Below, one piece after another: positions 9,893 to 21,767 of a stretch of DNA of 64,000 nucleotides (positions are counted from its first letter, which is position 1; every line of letters begins with the position of its first letter). The stretch is from assembly GCF_900113865.1 (NCBI RefSeq), contig NZ_FOQY01000012.1, positions 186,001 to 250,000 on the forward strand, given 5' to 3'. The position numbers were made by a program, and so were the translations under genes. This DNA comes from Streptosporangium canum. Its GTDB lineage: Bacteria > Actinomycetota > Actinomycetes > Streptosporangiales > Streptosporangiaceae. The notes under the pieces are model-generated. The model did not search any database. It was not told where the DNA came from and worked only from the letters and a program-made list of their open reading frames with translations.

Positions 9893-11833
9893 GTGTCAGC
9901 TCCCGCGGACGTCCTCGTCGCCGACCCGTCGCCGGCGCGGGCGGGCACCCGGAGCGGGCGCCGCCCGGAGATCGAGGGCCTGCGGGCGGTCGCCGTCCTG
10001 CTGGTGGTGATCTACCACATCTGGCCGCGACGGGTCTCCGGCGGCGTCGACGTGTTCCTCATGCTCACCGGCTTCCTCATCACCGGTTCCCTGCTGCGCA
10101 CGGTGGAGCGCCGGGGCCGGGTGGAGTTCGGGGCGTTCGCCGCGCGTCTGTCGAAGCGGCTGCTGCCTCCCGCCGCGCTGGTGCTGCTCGGGGTGCTGGG
10201 CGGGACGCTGCTGTGGCTCCCGCGGACACGGTGGTACGACACGCTGCGCGAGGTGTTCGCCTCGGCGCTGTACTACGAGAACTGGAGCCTGGCGACCTCG
10301 GCGGTCGACTACCTGGCCGCCGGTTCGGCGGCCAGCCCGGTCCAGCACTTCTGGTCGCTGGCGATCCAGGGGCAGTTCTACCTCCTGTGGCCGCCGCTGC
10401 TGGCGCTGGTGGCCGTGCGCCGGCGCTGGGACCCCCGGATGGCGTTCCTCGGCGTGATGGGCCTGGTCTTCGCGGGCTCGCTCGCGTACTCGGTGCTGCG
10501 GACGGCGGCCGACCAGCGGTGGGCCTACTTCGACACCGGGGCCAGGCTGTGGGAGCTCGCCCTCGGCGGCATGCTCGCGGTCGCGTTGCCGTACCTGCGC
10601 CCGTCGCGCGCGGTCCGCGTCGCGCTGGGCTGGATCGGCCTGGCCGCGCTGGTCTCGTGCGGCCTGCTGCTCCAGGTCTCCACGGTCTTTCCGGGCTACG
10701 CGGCCCTGTGGCCGACCGGAGCCGGCGTGATGATCATCGTTGCCGGGGTGACGGGCAGCGCCTACGGAGCCGACCGGCTGCTCACCCTGCGCCCGCTGAT
10801 GTACGTGGGGAAGATCTCCTACGCGCTGTACCTGTGGCACTGGCCGATCTTCGTCTTCTACCTCACGGAGACCGGCCGCACGGCGGCGAGCGCCAAGGGC
10901 ATCGCCCTCATCCTGGTCGTCTCGTTCGCGCTCGCGGCCGTCACGACGCACCTGGCCGACCGGATGACGCCCCGCGGCACGGCGCGCTCGGCCGCGCTGG
11001 GCCTGGCGTGCCTGCTGCCGGTGCTGGCCACCGCCGCCGTGTGGACCGTCCGGCTGGAGGACCAGGCGGCGGAGAAGGGCGGCATCGTCCCCGCCCCGGC
11101 CATGGCCGCCCGCGACCGCCCGCAGACCTACGCCGACGGCTGCAACCAGGTCACGCAACGCGACGAGGTGCTGACATGCCGGTACGGCGCCGCGAACCCG
11201 AGCCGTACCATCGCGCTCGTCGGCAACTCGCACGCCGCGCACTGGTTCCCGGCGCTGCACAGGATCGCCGACGCCAACGGCTGGCAGGTGGTGAACCTGA
11301 CGAAGGGGGCGTGCGCGCTCTCCACCGATCCGCAGCGCTACCAGGGCAAGGCATACCCGTCGTGCGACAGATGGCAGAAGGGGGTCATGGCGGAGCTCAG
11401 GCGGCTCAAGCCGGACCTCCTGGTCACCACCGCGACGATCTCCAGCCCCTTCGAGCGGGGTGAGACGCTCCCGGCCGGCTACGTCCGGCGGTGGCGGCAG
11501 CTCGGCGCGATGGGCATCGACGTCCTGGCGATCCGGGACACCCCGCGGATGTCCTTCGACCCCCCGGAGTGCGTCGAGGTCAAGGGGACGGAGGCGTGCG
11601 TGGACGACGAGCGGCGCAGCCTCGCCGCGGTCTCACCGGCCGCCCGGCTCCGCCGGCCACCGGCCAACGTGACGTTCGCCGACTTCAACCACCTGCTGTG
11701 TCCCGCGGAACGCTGCCGCTCGGTCATCGGCGACCTGATGGTCTACTCCGACAAGGGGCACATCACCGCCACCTTCATGCGGAGCCTGGCCCCCGCCGTG
11801 GAGAAGGAGGTCCGGCGGGCGCTCGGCTCCTGA
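9893..11833 (+). CDS. OafA/YrhL-type acyltransferase fused to an SGNH domain
   Basis: This 646-residue membrane protein combines an N-terminal acyltransferase-3 domain with a C-terminal SGNH hydrolase-like domain. Such fusions O-acetylate extracytoplasmic glycans or peptidoglycan. The acyltransferase part (about 25-380) begins with RPEIEGLRAVAVLLVV and has around ten hydrophobic helices; the motif YALYLWHWPIF is typical. The SGNH part starts near residue 440 with ALVGNSHAAHWFPAL; the usual GDSH is GNSH here, with the nucleophile Ser kept. A possible Asp/His pair lies near the end (YSDKGHIT). The start at GTG 9893 is supported by GGAG at 9882-9885; an upstream in-frame ATG at 9815 is less likely. 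The target glycan is not known. Confidence 0.88.
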   Translation: MSAPADVLVADPSPARAGTRSGRRPEIEGLRAVAVLLVVIYHIWPRRVSGGVDVFLMLTGFLITGSLLRTVERRGRVEFGAFAARLSKRLLPPAALVLLGVLGGTLLWLPRTRWYDTLREVFASALYYENWSLATSAVDYLAAGSAASPVQHFWSLAIQGQFYLLWPPLLALVAVRRRWDPRMAFLGVMGLVFAGSLAYSVLRTAADQRWAYFDTGARLWELALGGMLAVALPYLRPSRAVRVALGWIGLAALVSCGLLLQVSTVFPGYAALWPTGAGVMIIVAGVTGSAYGADRLLTLRPLMYVGKISYALYLWHWPIFVFYLTETGRTAASAKGIALILVVSFALAAVTTHLADRMTPRGTARSAALGLACLLPVLATAAVWTVRLEDQAAEKGGIVPAPAMAARDRPQTYADGCNQVTQRDEVLTCRYGAANPSRTIALVGNSHAAHWFPALHRIADANGWQVVNLTKGACALSTDPQRYQGKAYPSCDRWQKGVMAELRRLKPDLLVTTATISSPFERGETLPAGYVRRWRQLGAMGIDVLAIRDTPRMSFDPPECVEVKGTEACVDDERRSLAAVSPAARLRRPPANVTFADFNHLLCPAERCRSVIGDLMVYSDKGHITATFMRSLAPAVEKEVRRALGS

Positions 11834-11905
11834 GGCGGCCGTTCGGGCCGGCCGCCCCCGGGTCCTCCCGGTGGTCCGGGCGGCGCCGCTGTATCCTACG
11901 GTTCC

Positions 11906-12415
11906 ATGACAGAGACCCGATCTTCGGCGCAGGCCGGGGTCCGCTGGGCCGAGGCCGGAGAGCTGGCCGGGCTGGCGGCGGTGGAGACCGCCGCGGACGG
12001 GGTGTTCGCGGCGGTGGGCATCACCTTTCCGCCGGGCACCACGATGATCGAGGAGACCGACGATCCGTCGCGGGTCCTGGTCGCCGGGACCCCGCCGGTC
12101 GGTTTCGCGATGATCGGCTGGGTGGACGGGCTGGTCCACCTCGACCAGCTCGCCGTCCACCCCGACCACGGGCGCAGGGGCGTCGGCGGGCGGCTGCTGG
12201 AGGCGGTCTGCGACCACGCGGCCTCGGCGGGGGTGGCCGCGGTGACGCTGACGACGTTCCGCGACGTGCCGTGGAACGGGCCGTGGTACGCCCAGCGGGG
12301 CTTCGGCGTGCTCGACCCGGCCGAGTGGGGCCCGGAGCTGGCCGCGCTGGTCGCCCACGAGCGGGAGCTGGGCATCGAGCTCGCGCCCCGCGTCGTGATG
12401 CGCCGGGCCCTGTGA
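11906..12415 (+). CDS. GNAT family N-acetyltransferase
   Basis: This 169-residue protein has the GNAT fold signature: the beta-4 strand LVHLDQLAVHPDHGRRGVGGRLL contains the acetyl-CoA pyrophosphate loop (RRGVGG), and the end of the fold has PWYAQRGFGVLD. The substrate cannot be inferred. A TATCCT -10 box at 11892-11897 lies eight bases before the ATG and there is no ribosome site, so it is probably leaderless. It sits between the acyltransferase gene and the metH riboswitch, with no functional link to either visible. Confidence 0.85.
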   Translation: MTETRSSAQAGVRWAEAGELAGLAAVETAADGVFAAVGITFPPGTTMIEETDDPSRVLVAGTPPVGFAMIGWVDGLVHLDQLAVHPDHGRRGVGGRLLEAVCDHAASAGVAAVTLTTFRDVPWNGPWYAQRGFGVLDPAEWGPELAALVAHERELGIELAPRVVMRRAL

Positions 12416-12481
12416 GAGCCGTCCCCGGGGGCGTTTCTGGTGCCGTCATGGTCTTTCCGGTATCTTTGACTCTCAGGTCGA

Positions 12482-12570
12482 GAGGCGCTGCAACGGGTTC
12501 AGGCCCGCCACGCTCGGCCTTGGTCCTCTCTCCTTGACCTTTCATCAAGGGCGCCTCCCATAACGGGAGG
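12482..12570 (+). promoter_or_regulatory. S-adenosylhomocysteine (SAH) riboswitch controlling metH
   Basis: The leader matches the SAH riboswitch pattern: a GAGGCGCTGCAACGGG start, a short CGGG/CCCG stem (12494-12497 with 12504-12507), the conserved GCCACGCTCGG block at 12507-12517, a variable stem (CCTTG 12532-12536 with CAAGG 12546-12550), and a closing strand. Stem P1 pairs GAGGCGC at 12482-12488 with GCGCCTC at 12551-12557. CCTCCC at 12554-12559 can instead pair with the metH ribosome site GGGAGG at 12565-12570, with ATAAC as loop. The two pairings exclude each other, so ligand binding should free the ribosome site and switch translation on. This fits the known use of the class to relieve SAH build-up. 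Confidence 0.88.
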
Positions 12571-12577
12571 TGGTCCG

Positions 12578-16318
<3,741 letters not shown>

Positions 16319-16400
16319 GCCTCCGTACCCGGCGGGTGAGCCCTCCGTACTCGCGGGTGCCCCCGGTACTCGCGGGTGCGTCCCCCGTGCTCGGAAGGAG

Positions 16401-16435
16401 GCCGGCCGTCCCGCTCCCGGAGCGGGGCGGCCGGC
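16401..16435 (+). terminator. metH terminator
   Basis: A 16-bp stem with one G-U pair (16401-16416 with 16420-16435) closes on a CCG loop, about 80 bases after metH. Between the stop and the stem a GTACTCGCGGGTG motif is repeated twice. Confidence 0.75.
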
Positions 16436-16486
16436 GGGGGGCGGCACCCGCCTGCCGCCCGCCGCGATGCCGGTAGCATCGCTGGC

Positions 16487-17152
16487 GTGAGCCGGTTCCG
16501 TGATGAGTTGTGGCAGGTCGTCGAGGGCGTCTACGCCGAGATCCTGGCTCACCCGTTTCTCACCGGGCTGACCGACGGGACGTTGCCGCGCGAGGTCTTC
16601 CGATACTTCGTGGTGCAGGAGACGCACTTCCTGCCCGACTACGCGCGGGCGCTGGCGGCCTGTGGGGTGAAGGCGGCGGATCCGGCCGCGGTGCAGCGGT
16701 TCGCCGGGGACGCGGCGCGCACGGTCGAGGTGGAGCACAGTCTCCATGTGGAGCTGCTGGCCGCTTTCGGTATGGACGAGGGCGACGCGCGCGGCGAGGG
16801 CGCCGCCCCCACCACCGTCGGCTACGGCTCCTACCTGCTGCGCGCCTGCCATCTGGGCACCTTCGCCGAGGCGCTGGGCGCGATCGTGCCCTGTTACTGG
16901 ATCTACGCGAGGGTCGGCGAGGAGTTGCTGAAGCAGTCGTCGCCCGACCCGCTCTACGCCTGGTGGATCGAGACCTACGGAAACGAGCACTACCAGGAGA
17001 CCGTCGCCGGGGTGCTGGACCTGCTCGACGAGGTCGCCGCGACGCTGCCCGAGACCGACCGCGCGAGACTGTGCGAGCACGCACTGACCACCGCGCGCTA
17101 CGAGTGGCTGTTCTGGGACGCGGCGTGGCGGCGCGAGTCCTGGCCGGTCTGA
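16487..17152 (+). CDS. tenA: TenA family protein (thiaminase II / aminopyrimidine aminohydrolase-like)
   Basis: TenA proteins hydrolyse aminopyrimidines for thiamine salvage. The 221 residues form the all-helical TenA fold. Recognisable are RYFVVQETHFLPDYARAL near residue 40, the cysteine of VPCYWIYARVG near residue 143 where the family has its nucleophile, and WIETYGNEHYQE near residue 165 with a conserved glutamate. No TPP riboswitch or thi gene lies nearby, so another substrate is possible. The GTG at 16487 was chosen because a TAGCAT -10 box lies seven bases before it; no ribosome site is seen, so the mRNA is probably leaderless. Confidence 0.88.
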   Translation: MSRFRDELWQVVEGVYAEILAHPFLTGLTDGTLPREVFRYFVVQETHFLPDYARALAACGVKAADPAAVQRFAGDAARTVEVEHSLHVELLAAFGMDEGDARGEGAAPTTVGYGSYLLRACHLGTFAEALGAIVPCYWIYARVGEELLKQSSPDPLYAWWIETYGNEHYQETVAGVLDLLDEVAATLPETDRARLCEHALTTARYEWLFWDAAWRRESWPV

Positions 17153-17172
17153 GCCGCGGCTAACCTACAGAT

Positions 17173-18717
17173 ATGCGCCTGCGGGACCTGTGCCAGGCCG
17201 ACCACCTGGGGCTTAAGGTGCTCAGCGGTCACGATCTGCTCGATCGCCGGGTCCGTGGCGTCGCCACCACCGACCTGATCGAGCCGGGCCGCTTCCTCAA
17301 GGCCGGCGAGCTCGTCCTCACCGAGCTGACCTGGCACGACGGCCCCGAGTCCGCCGGCCGTTTCGTGGCCGCGCTGGTCGAGGCCAAGGTCGCCGCGCTC
17401 TGCTCCGGCACCGCGCTCAAGGTTCCGCCCGCCGACCTCATCGACGCCTGCGCCGACGCGGGGCTGCCGATGCTCGCGCTCGGCGTGGAGGTCTCCTTCA
17501 GCGCGCTCACCGAGTACGTGCTGCGCGCCCTGATCGACGAGTTCGGCTCCGCCCCGAGCCGGCCGTACGGCTCCCGCAGGAGGCTGGCCAGCACCCTCGT
17601 GGACGGCGGCAGCCTGAGCAAGGTCGTCACCACGGTGGCGGCGGAGCTGGACGTGCCCTGCTGGGTGCTGTCGGCGACCGGCCGGGCCGTGGTGGGCTCG
17701 CAGCCGCTGCCCGAGGGGGCCGGCGAACGGCTGGCGCACGCGTTCCTGTCCGCGCGGTTCCTCCCCGGTACGGCGGTGCGGGCCGACGGCACCGTGCTGT
17801 CGGTCTTCCCGGTCAGCAAGGGGGCGCCGCACCGGATCGCCAACTGGTTCCTGGCCTACGCCGGGGAGCAGGTGCGGGCCGGCGGCGAGCACGAGGACCT
17901 GATCGTGGAGCTGGCCGCGCTGGTGGCCCTGGAGCGCTCCCGGCTGGAGGCGGCGCAGCGGATCGAGCGGCGGGTGCTGGACCAGCTCCTGGGGCTGCTC
18001 GCCTCCGGGGACGCCAACCTGCCGGGCGTGGTCTCCCGGCTGCACACCCTGCACATCGAGACCGAGGACGGCCTGCTGGCGGTGGCGCTCGCGGTCGAGG
18101 GGACCGACCGGGCGGACGAGGTGGGCGTCGCCGTGCTCGACGAGCTGCTGCGCCCGCTGGCGCCGGGGGTCGCGACGGCGGTGGGCGCGGAGGCCGTCGC
18201 GCTGGTCCCGCTGGCGGGCAACAGCGCCGCCGAGCTGACCTCCCACATGCTGGCCGGGGCGGCCACGCTGGAGGCCGGGCTGGGCGACGCCCGGATCACG
18301 ATCGGCGTCAGCAGCGTCACGACGGGACCGGCCGCGCTGAGCAGCCTGATCGAGGAGGCCAGGCACGCCCGCACGCTGGCCGAGCTGGGCGAGGGCCGGG
18401 TGTCGGCGATCACCGGTGACGACGTCAGCTCCCACCGCTCACTGATCGCCGCGATCCCGGGGGAGCTGCGGCGCTCGTTCCGGACGCGGCTGCTGGGGCG
18501 GCTGGAGGAATACGACGCGGCGCACCAGACGGAGCTGGTCGAGACGCTGGAGACGTTCCTGGAGGAGTCGGGCTCCTGGGCCGCGACCGCCGACCGGCTC
18601 CATGTCCACGTCAACACGTTGCGCTACCGGTTGAAGCGGATCGAGGAGCTGACCGGCCGGTCGCTGCACGCCCTGGACGAGCGGGTCGACTTCCTGCTGG
18701 CGCTCCGGATGCGCTAG
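17173..18717 (+). CDS. PucR-type transcriptional regulator
   Basis: This 514-residue regulator has the PucR architecture: an N-terminal purine-catabolism-type sensory domain (residues 1-120, with TTDLIEPGRFL), a central GGDEF-like helical region, and a C-terminal helix-turn-helix near residue 470 (TADRLHVHVNTLRYRLKRI). The family regulates purine, proline or polyamine use, and the effector is not known here. The purine salvage operon at 21768-25923 is only a few kilobases away, which makes a link conceivable but unproven. A TAACCT -10 box six bases before the ATG and no ribosome site suggest a leaderless message. It starts 20 bases after tenA. Confidence 0.87.
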   Translation: MRLRDLCQADHLGLKVLSGHDLLDRRVRGVATTDLIEPGRFLKAGELVLTELTWHDGPESAGRFVAALVEAKVAALCSGTALKVPPADLIDACADAGLPMLALGVEVSFSALTEYVLRALIDEFGSAPSRPYGSRRRLASTLVDGGSLSKVVTTVAAELDVPCWVLSATGRAVVGSQPLPEGAGERLAHAFLSARFLPGTAVRADGTVLSVFPVSKGAPHRIANWFLAYAGEQVRAGGEHEDLIVELAALVALERSRLEAAQRIERRVLDQLLGLLASGDANLPGVVSRLHTLHIETEDGLLAVALAVEGTDRADEVGVAVLDELLRPLAPGVATAVGAEAVALVPLAGNSAAELTSHMLAGAATLEAGLGDARITIGVSSVTTGPAALSSLIEEARHARTLAELGEGRVSAITGDDVSSHRSLIAAIPGELRRSFRTRLLGRLEEYDAAHQTELVETLETFLEESGSWAATADRLHVHVNTLRYRLKRIEELTGRSLHALDERVDFLLALRMR

Positions 18718-18854
18718 CACGGCGTTCATCGGGCCAGTAGTGCTGCGTTCCTCATTGGACATACAGATCCCCACTGGCAGGGACGCTGAGAGCCGGAAGG
18801 CTCGGGCTCACGAGGATCCAGGCCGATCATCGGCGAGGGCGGCTCGATCGAAGC

Positions 18855-19688
18855 TCAGGCATCGATGCCTCGTCTCGCGAGATCGACTGCGATGCCGTCC
18901 AGGACACCGGCAAGACCTGAGGCGAACAGGGTGTCGAGATCCCAGGGGTCGGCGCCTGCGCGCATCGCGGGGGCGAGCCGGGGATACGCCCCGGGTGCGA
19001 AAAGCGGACTCTGTACGTGGTTCGAGGCTTTTGTCCCCTGTTTCATGGCGAGTGCCGATTGCCGTTCCGCCTCCACATCGCCGACGTAGGTCAGCGCCAC
19101 GCCCTGCACGTATGAGGCGAACATGAACATGTACCGGAAAGCATCGGCAGGTTCGATGTCGAGCCCGTCGAATGCGGAGAAGGCGCTTTCACTGTCCGCC
19201 GCGAGAGCCGGGCTGAAGTATGCGCGGGTTGTCACCATGACCTTCGGCAGGATCCACGGGTGGCGGTGATACAGGTCCCAATCACGGTAGGCGGCGCGCT
19301 CGAGGCCGTGACGCCAGTCCCGCGGCGCCGAGTCGGGCAGGGGCACGTCGGCCATCGCGGCCTCCACCATCAGGGCCACCAGGTCGTCCTTGGATGCCAC
19401 ATGCCGGTACAAGGACATGGTGCTCGCTCCCAGGTCCATGGCGACCCGGCGCATCGACAGCGCGTCGAGCCCCTCCGCGTCCGCGACGACGATCCCGGCT
19501 CGCACGATGCGCTCAACGGTGAGATGCGGCGCACTGTCGTTGCCCTCCGGGGCATCGGCCGGCGCTTCCGCCCGGCGCGCCCGATACGCCCTCGCCTGGC
19601 ATGCCCGGGAACAGTAGCGCCTCGGCCGGCCCCGATCCCCGGGCTCCAACGGCTTTCCGCACGCCCCGCACGCCAGCTGCACCGACAC
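18855..19688 (-). CDS. TetR family regulator with N-terminal zinc ribbon
   Basis: This is a repressor of about 277 residues, divergent from the MFS pump at 19896 and therefore its likely regulator. The N-terminus carries a CGACGKP...RRYCSRACQ zinc-ribbon-like segment. The TetR helix-turn-helix follows (LSMRRVAMDLGASTMSLYRHV, about residues 75-95), then a TetR C-terminal ligand domain. The GTG at 19688 was chosen because AAAGGAG lies seven bases before it; GTG codons at 19691 and 19709 are alternatives. With the start at 19688, the palindrome at 19701-19729 falls just upstream, which suits autoregulation. The zinc-ribbon fusion is known in actinomycete TetR proteins, but its role is unclear. 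Confidence 0.87.
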   Translation of the reverse strand: MSVQLACGACGKPLEPGDRGRPRRYCSRACQARAYRARRAEAPADAPEGNDSAPHLTVERIVRAGIVVADAEGLDALSMRRVAMDLGASTMSLYRHVASKDDLVALMVEAAMADVPLPDSAPRDWRHGLERAAYRDWDLYHRHPWILPKVMVTTRAYFSPALAADSESAFSAFDGLDIEPADAFRYMFMFASYVQGVALTYVGDVEAERQSALAMKQGTKASNHVQSPLFAPGAYPRLAPAMRAGADPWDLDTLFASGLAGVLDGIAVDLARRGIDA

Positions 19689-19700
19689 CACCGCACTCCT

Positions 19701-19729
19701 TTTCGTCACAGCACTACGTTGTGACGAAA
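19701..19729. promoter_or_regulatory. Palindrome at the TetR gene start
   Basis: TTTCGTCACA at 19701-19710 and TGTGACGAAA at 19720-19729 form a perfect 10-bp inverted repeat with a 9-base spacer. It is a likely operator for autoregulation. Confidence 0.65.
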
Positions 19730-19816
19730 CCCTACCCCACTAGAGGGGCAGGTGTATGGAGAGAGTAGAGCAGCAGGTCAAAACGGTGTTGCATCGCGCT
19801 AACGTGTATGCGTATC

Positions 19817-19838
19817 TTGTACGCCAGACTGCGTACAA
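19817..19838. promoter_or_regulatory. Palindrome in the MFS promoter region
   Basis: TTGTACGC at 19817-19824 and GCGTACAA at 19831-19838 form a perfect 8-bp inverted repeat with a 6-base spacer. It lies 58 bases before the MFS start and differs in sequence from the palindrome at the TetR start. TGTATGCGTA just before it is similar to one arm. Confidence 0.65.
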
Positions 19839-19895
19839 AGTACACGTCCGGGCGATTGACTCCGACCCGGCCGGCACGACTCAGGAACAAAGGAA

Positions 19896-21494
19896 ATGAC
19901 TGAAGAAGACAGAAGGGCCGGAGCCAAGGAGTGGGTCGGGCTCGCCGTCCTGGTATTGCCCTGCGTACTGGCGTCTATGGATATGTCCGTCATGTTCGTT
20001 GCGCTCCCGTCCCTGACGGCCGCCCTCGAGCCGAGCAGCTCCGAACTGCTGTGGATCATGGACGCCTACGGCTTCCTCCTCGCCGGCCTGCTCATCACGA
20101 TGGGCACACTCGGTGACCGGATCGGACGGCGGCGGGTGTTGCTCGCAGGCGCCGCAGCCTTCGGCGCCGCCTCGATTCTGGCGGCCTACTCGACCAGCTC
20201 CGGAACGCTCATCGCGGCCCGCGCACTTCTGGGCATCGCCGGAGCATCGCTGGCGCCGTCCACCCTTGCCCTGATCCGGAACATGTTCCACGACGCCAGA
20301 CAGCGGGCTACAGCGGTCGGCGTGTGGACGGCGGGCTTCGCGGGCGGCGCCGTACTCGGCCCCATCATCGGCGGGCTGCTGCTGGAGCGCTTCTGGTGGG
20401 GATCGGTCTTCCTGATCAACGTACCCGTGATGATCCTGCTGCTGGTCCTCGGCCCGCTGCTGCTCCCCGAATACCGTGACCCCAAGCCGGGCCGTTTCGA
20501 CCTGCTCGGCGCCGTCCTGTCCCTCGTGGCCGTGCTTGGCGTCATCTACGGCGTCAAACGGATGGCGGAGCACGGCTTCGGGTGGATTTCCCTGGCGTAC
20601 TGCGTCGCCGGACTCGTCGTGGGGACGGCATTCATCCGCCGCCAGCGCGTGGCCGCGAACCCGATGATCGACATCGCGCTGTTCCGTACCCGCCGGTTCA
20701 ACCTGCCCCTGCTGATCGACGCGCTGGCGACGTTCGCACTGGTCGGCTTCTCCCTGTTCAACTGGCAGTTCATGCAGCTCGTTCTGGGCATGAGCCCATT
20801 CGAGTCAGCCCTGTGGTCGCTGCCCACCTTCCTCGTGATGCCCGTGGGCATCGCCCTGGCCACCGCGATCGCACCCCGCATCGGCAAACCCAACGTGATG
20901 GCCGCGGGACTGCTCGTGGCGGCCGCCGGCTACATCATGCTGTCCCTGATCCAGGCCGACTCAGGAGTCGTCTACCTCGTCAGCGCCATGACGGTCGTCG
21001 CGATCGGCATCGGCGGCGTCGCCGCCGTGGTCACCGACGTGATCCTGTCCGCCGCACCACCGGAGCGAGCCGGGATGGCCTCCGCCATGGCCGAGACCTC
21101 GGCCGAGTTCGGCGGGGCGCTGGGCATCGCGGTCCTGGGCAGCATCGGCACCGTCATCTACCGTTCGGAACTGGCGACCAAGGCCCCCGACGCCCTCACA
21201 CCCAAGGAACTGGAGGCAGCGCGGAACACCCTCGGCGGCGCCGTCGACACCGCCGCGACCCTCCCGCAGGGCACCGCCGAAGCCCTGCGGAACGTGGCAT
21301 TCGACGCCTTCGCGCGAGAGACGCGGATCGCCGCGCTGGTCAGCGTCGTTCTGACGGCGGGCACGGCCATCCTCGTCGCCACCCTGCTCCGCAACGCACG
21401 TATCCGGCCCGGATCCGAAGCCCTGGAATCCGCAGCAGAACACCACGACCGGGACCAGGCGGATGACCTGCCCTCCACGGCAACCTCATCGTGA
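19896..21494 (+). CDS. MFS drug:H+ antiporter, DHA2 (EmrB/QacA) family
   Basis: This is a 532-residue inner-membrane exporter with about 14 hydrophobic helices. Motif C-like ASMDMSVMFVALP in helix 1, the loop 2-3 motif GTLGDRIGRRRVLLAG, and AVGVWTAGFAGGAVLGPIIGG in helix 5 place it in the drug antiporter group. The divergent TetR gene and the two palindromes between them suggest substrate-induced expression. The ribosome site is weak: AGGA at 19883-19886 is nine bases before the ATG. The substrate is unknown; such pumps often export antibiotics or dyes. Confidence 0.92.
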   Translation: MTEEDRRAGAKEWVGLAVLVLPCVLASMDMSVMFVALPSLTAALEPSSSELLWIMDAYGFLLAGLLITMGTLGDRIGRRRVLLAGAAAFGAASILAAYSTSSGTLIAARALLGIAGASLAPSTLALIRNMFHDARQRATAVGVWTAGFAGGAVLGPIIGGLLLERFWWGSVFLINVPVMILLLVLGPLLLPEYRDPKPGRFDLLGAVLSLVAVLGVIYGVKRMAEHGFGWISLAYCVAGLVVGTAFIRRQRVAANPMIDIALFRTRRFNLPLLIDALATFALVGFSLFNWQFMQLVLGMSPFESALWSLPTFLVMPVGIALATAIAPRIGKPNVMAAGLLVAAAGYIMLSLIQADSGVVYLVSAMTVVAIGIGGVAAVVTDVILSAAPPERAGMASAMAETSAEFGGALGIAVLGSIGTVIYRSELATKAPDALTPKELEAARNTLGGAVDTAATLPQGTAEALRNVAFDAFARETRIAALVSVVLTAGTAILVATLLRNARIRPGSEALESAAEHHDRDQADDLPSTATSS

Positions 21495-21705
21495 GCAAAG
21501 ATCTCGTGGGGCCGTACCGGCGGGTGATGACATCCGGCAGCTCCAACAGTGCCTCTTGCCGCTGGGCCTCCTCAGGTCGGCTGGCGACCAAGAAGGCGCA
21601 GACCGTAGGGGCTGCGCTGATCTCGAGGTAGGTCAGATCGGATCGGCTGAGGTGCGAGCGGGCGACCGCCGACTCGAACGTCGCACTGACCCAGGCCGCG
21701 TACAT
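21340..21705 (-). other. Unrecognised open frame overlapping the MFS 3' end
   Basis: In the 270-base gap between the convergent MFS and deaminase genes, the minus strand has an open frame from ATG 21705. Its first 75 residues have an ordinary protein-like composition (AAWVSATFESAVARS near the start), while the rest runs antisense to the MFS end. It may be a fragment of a gene cut off when the TetR/MFS pair arrived, or it may be chance. GGAAAGG lies only two bases before the ATG. No family was recognised. Confidence 0.2.
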
Positions 21706-21767
21706 GGCCTTTCCCGCCTCGCGGGCGCGCCCCGGCGGTTCCGGCCGGGGCGCGCCGCCGGGGGCGG

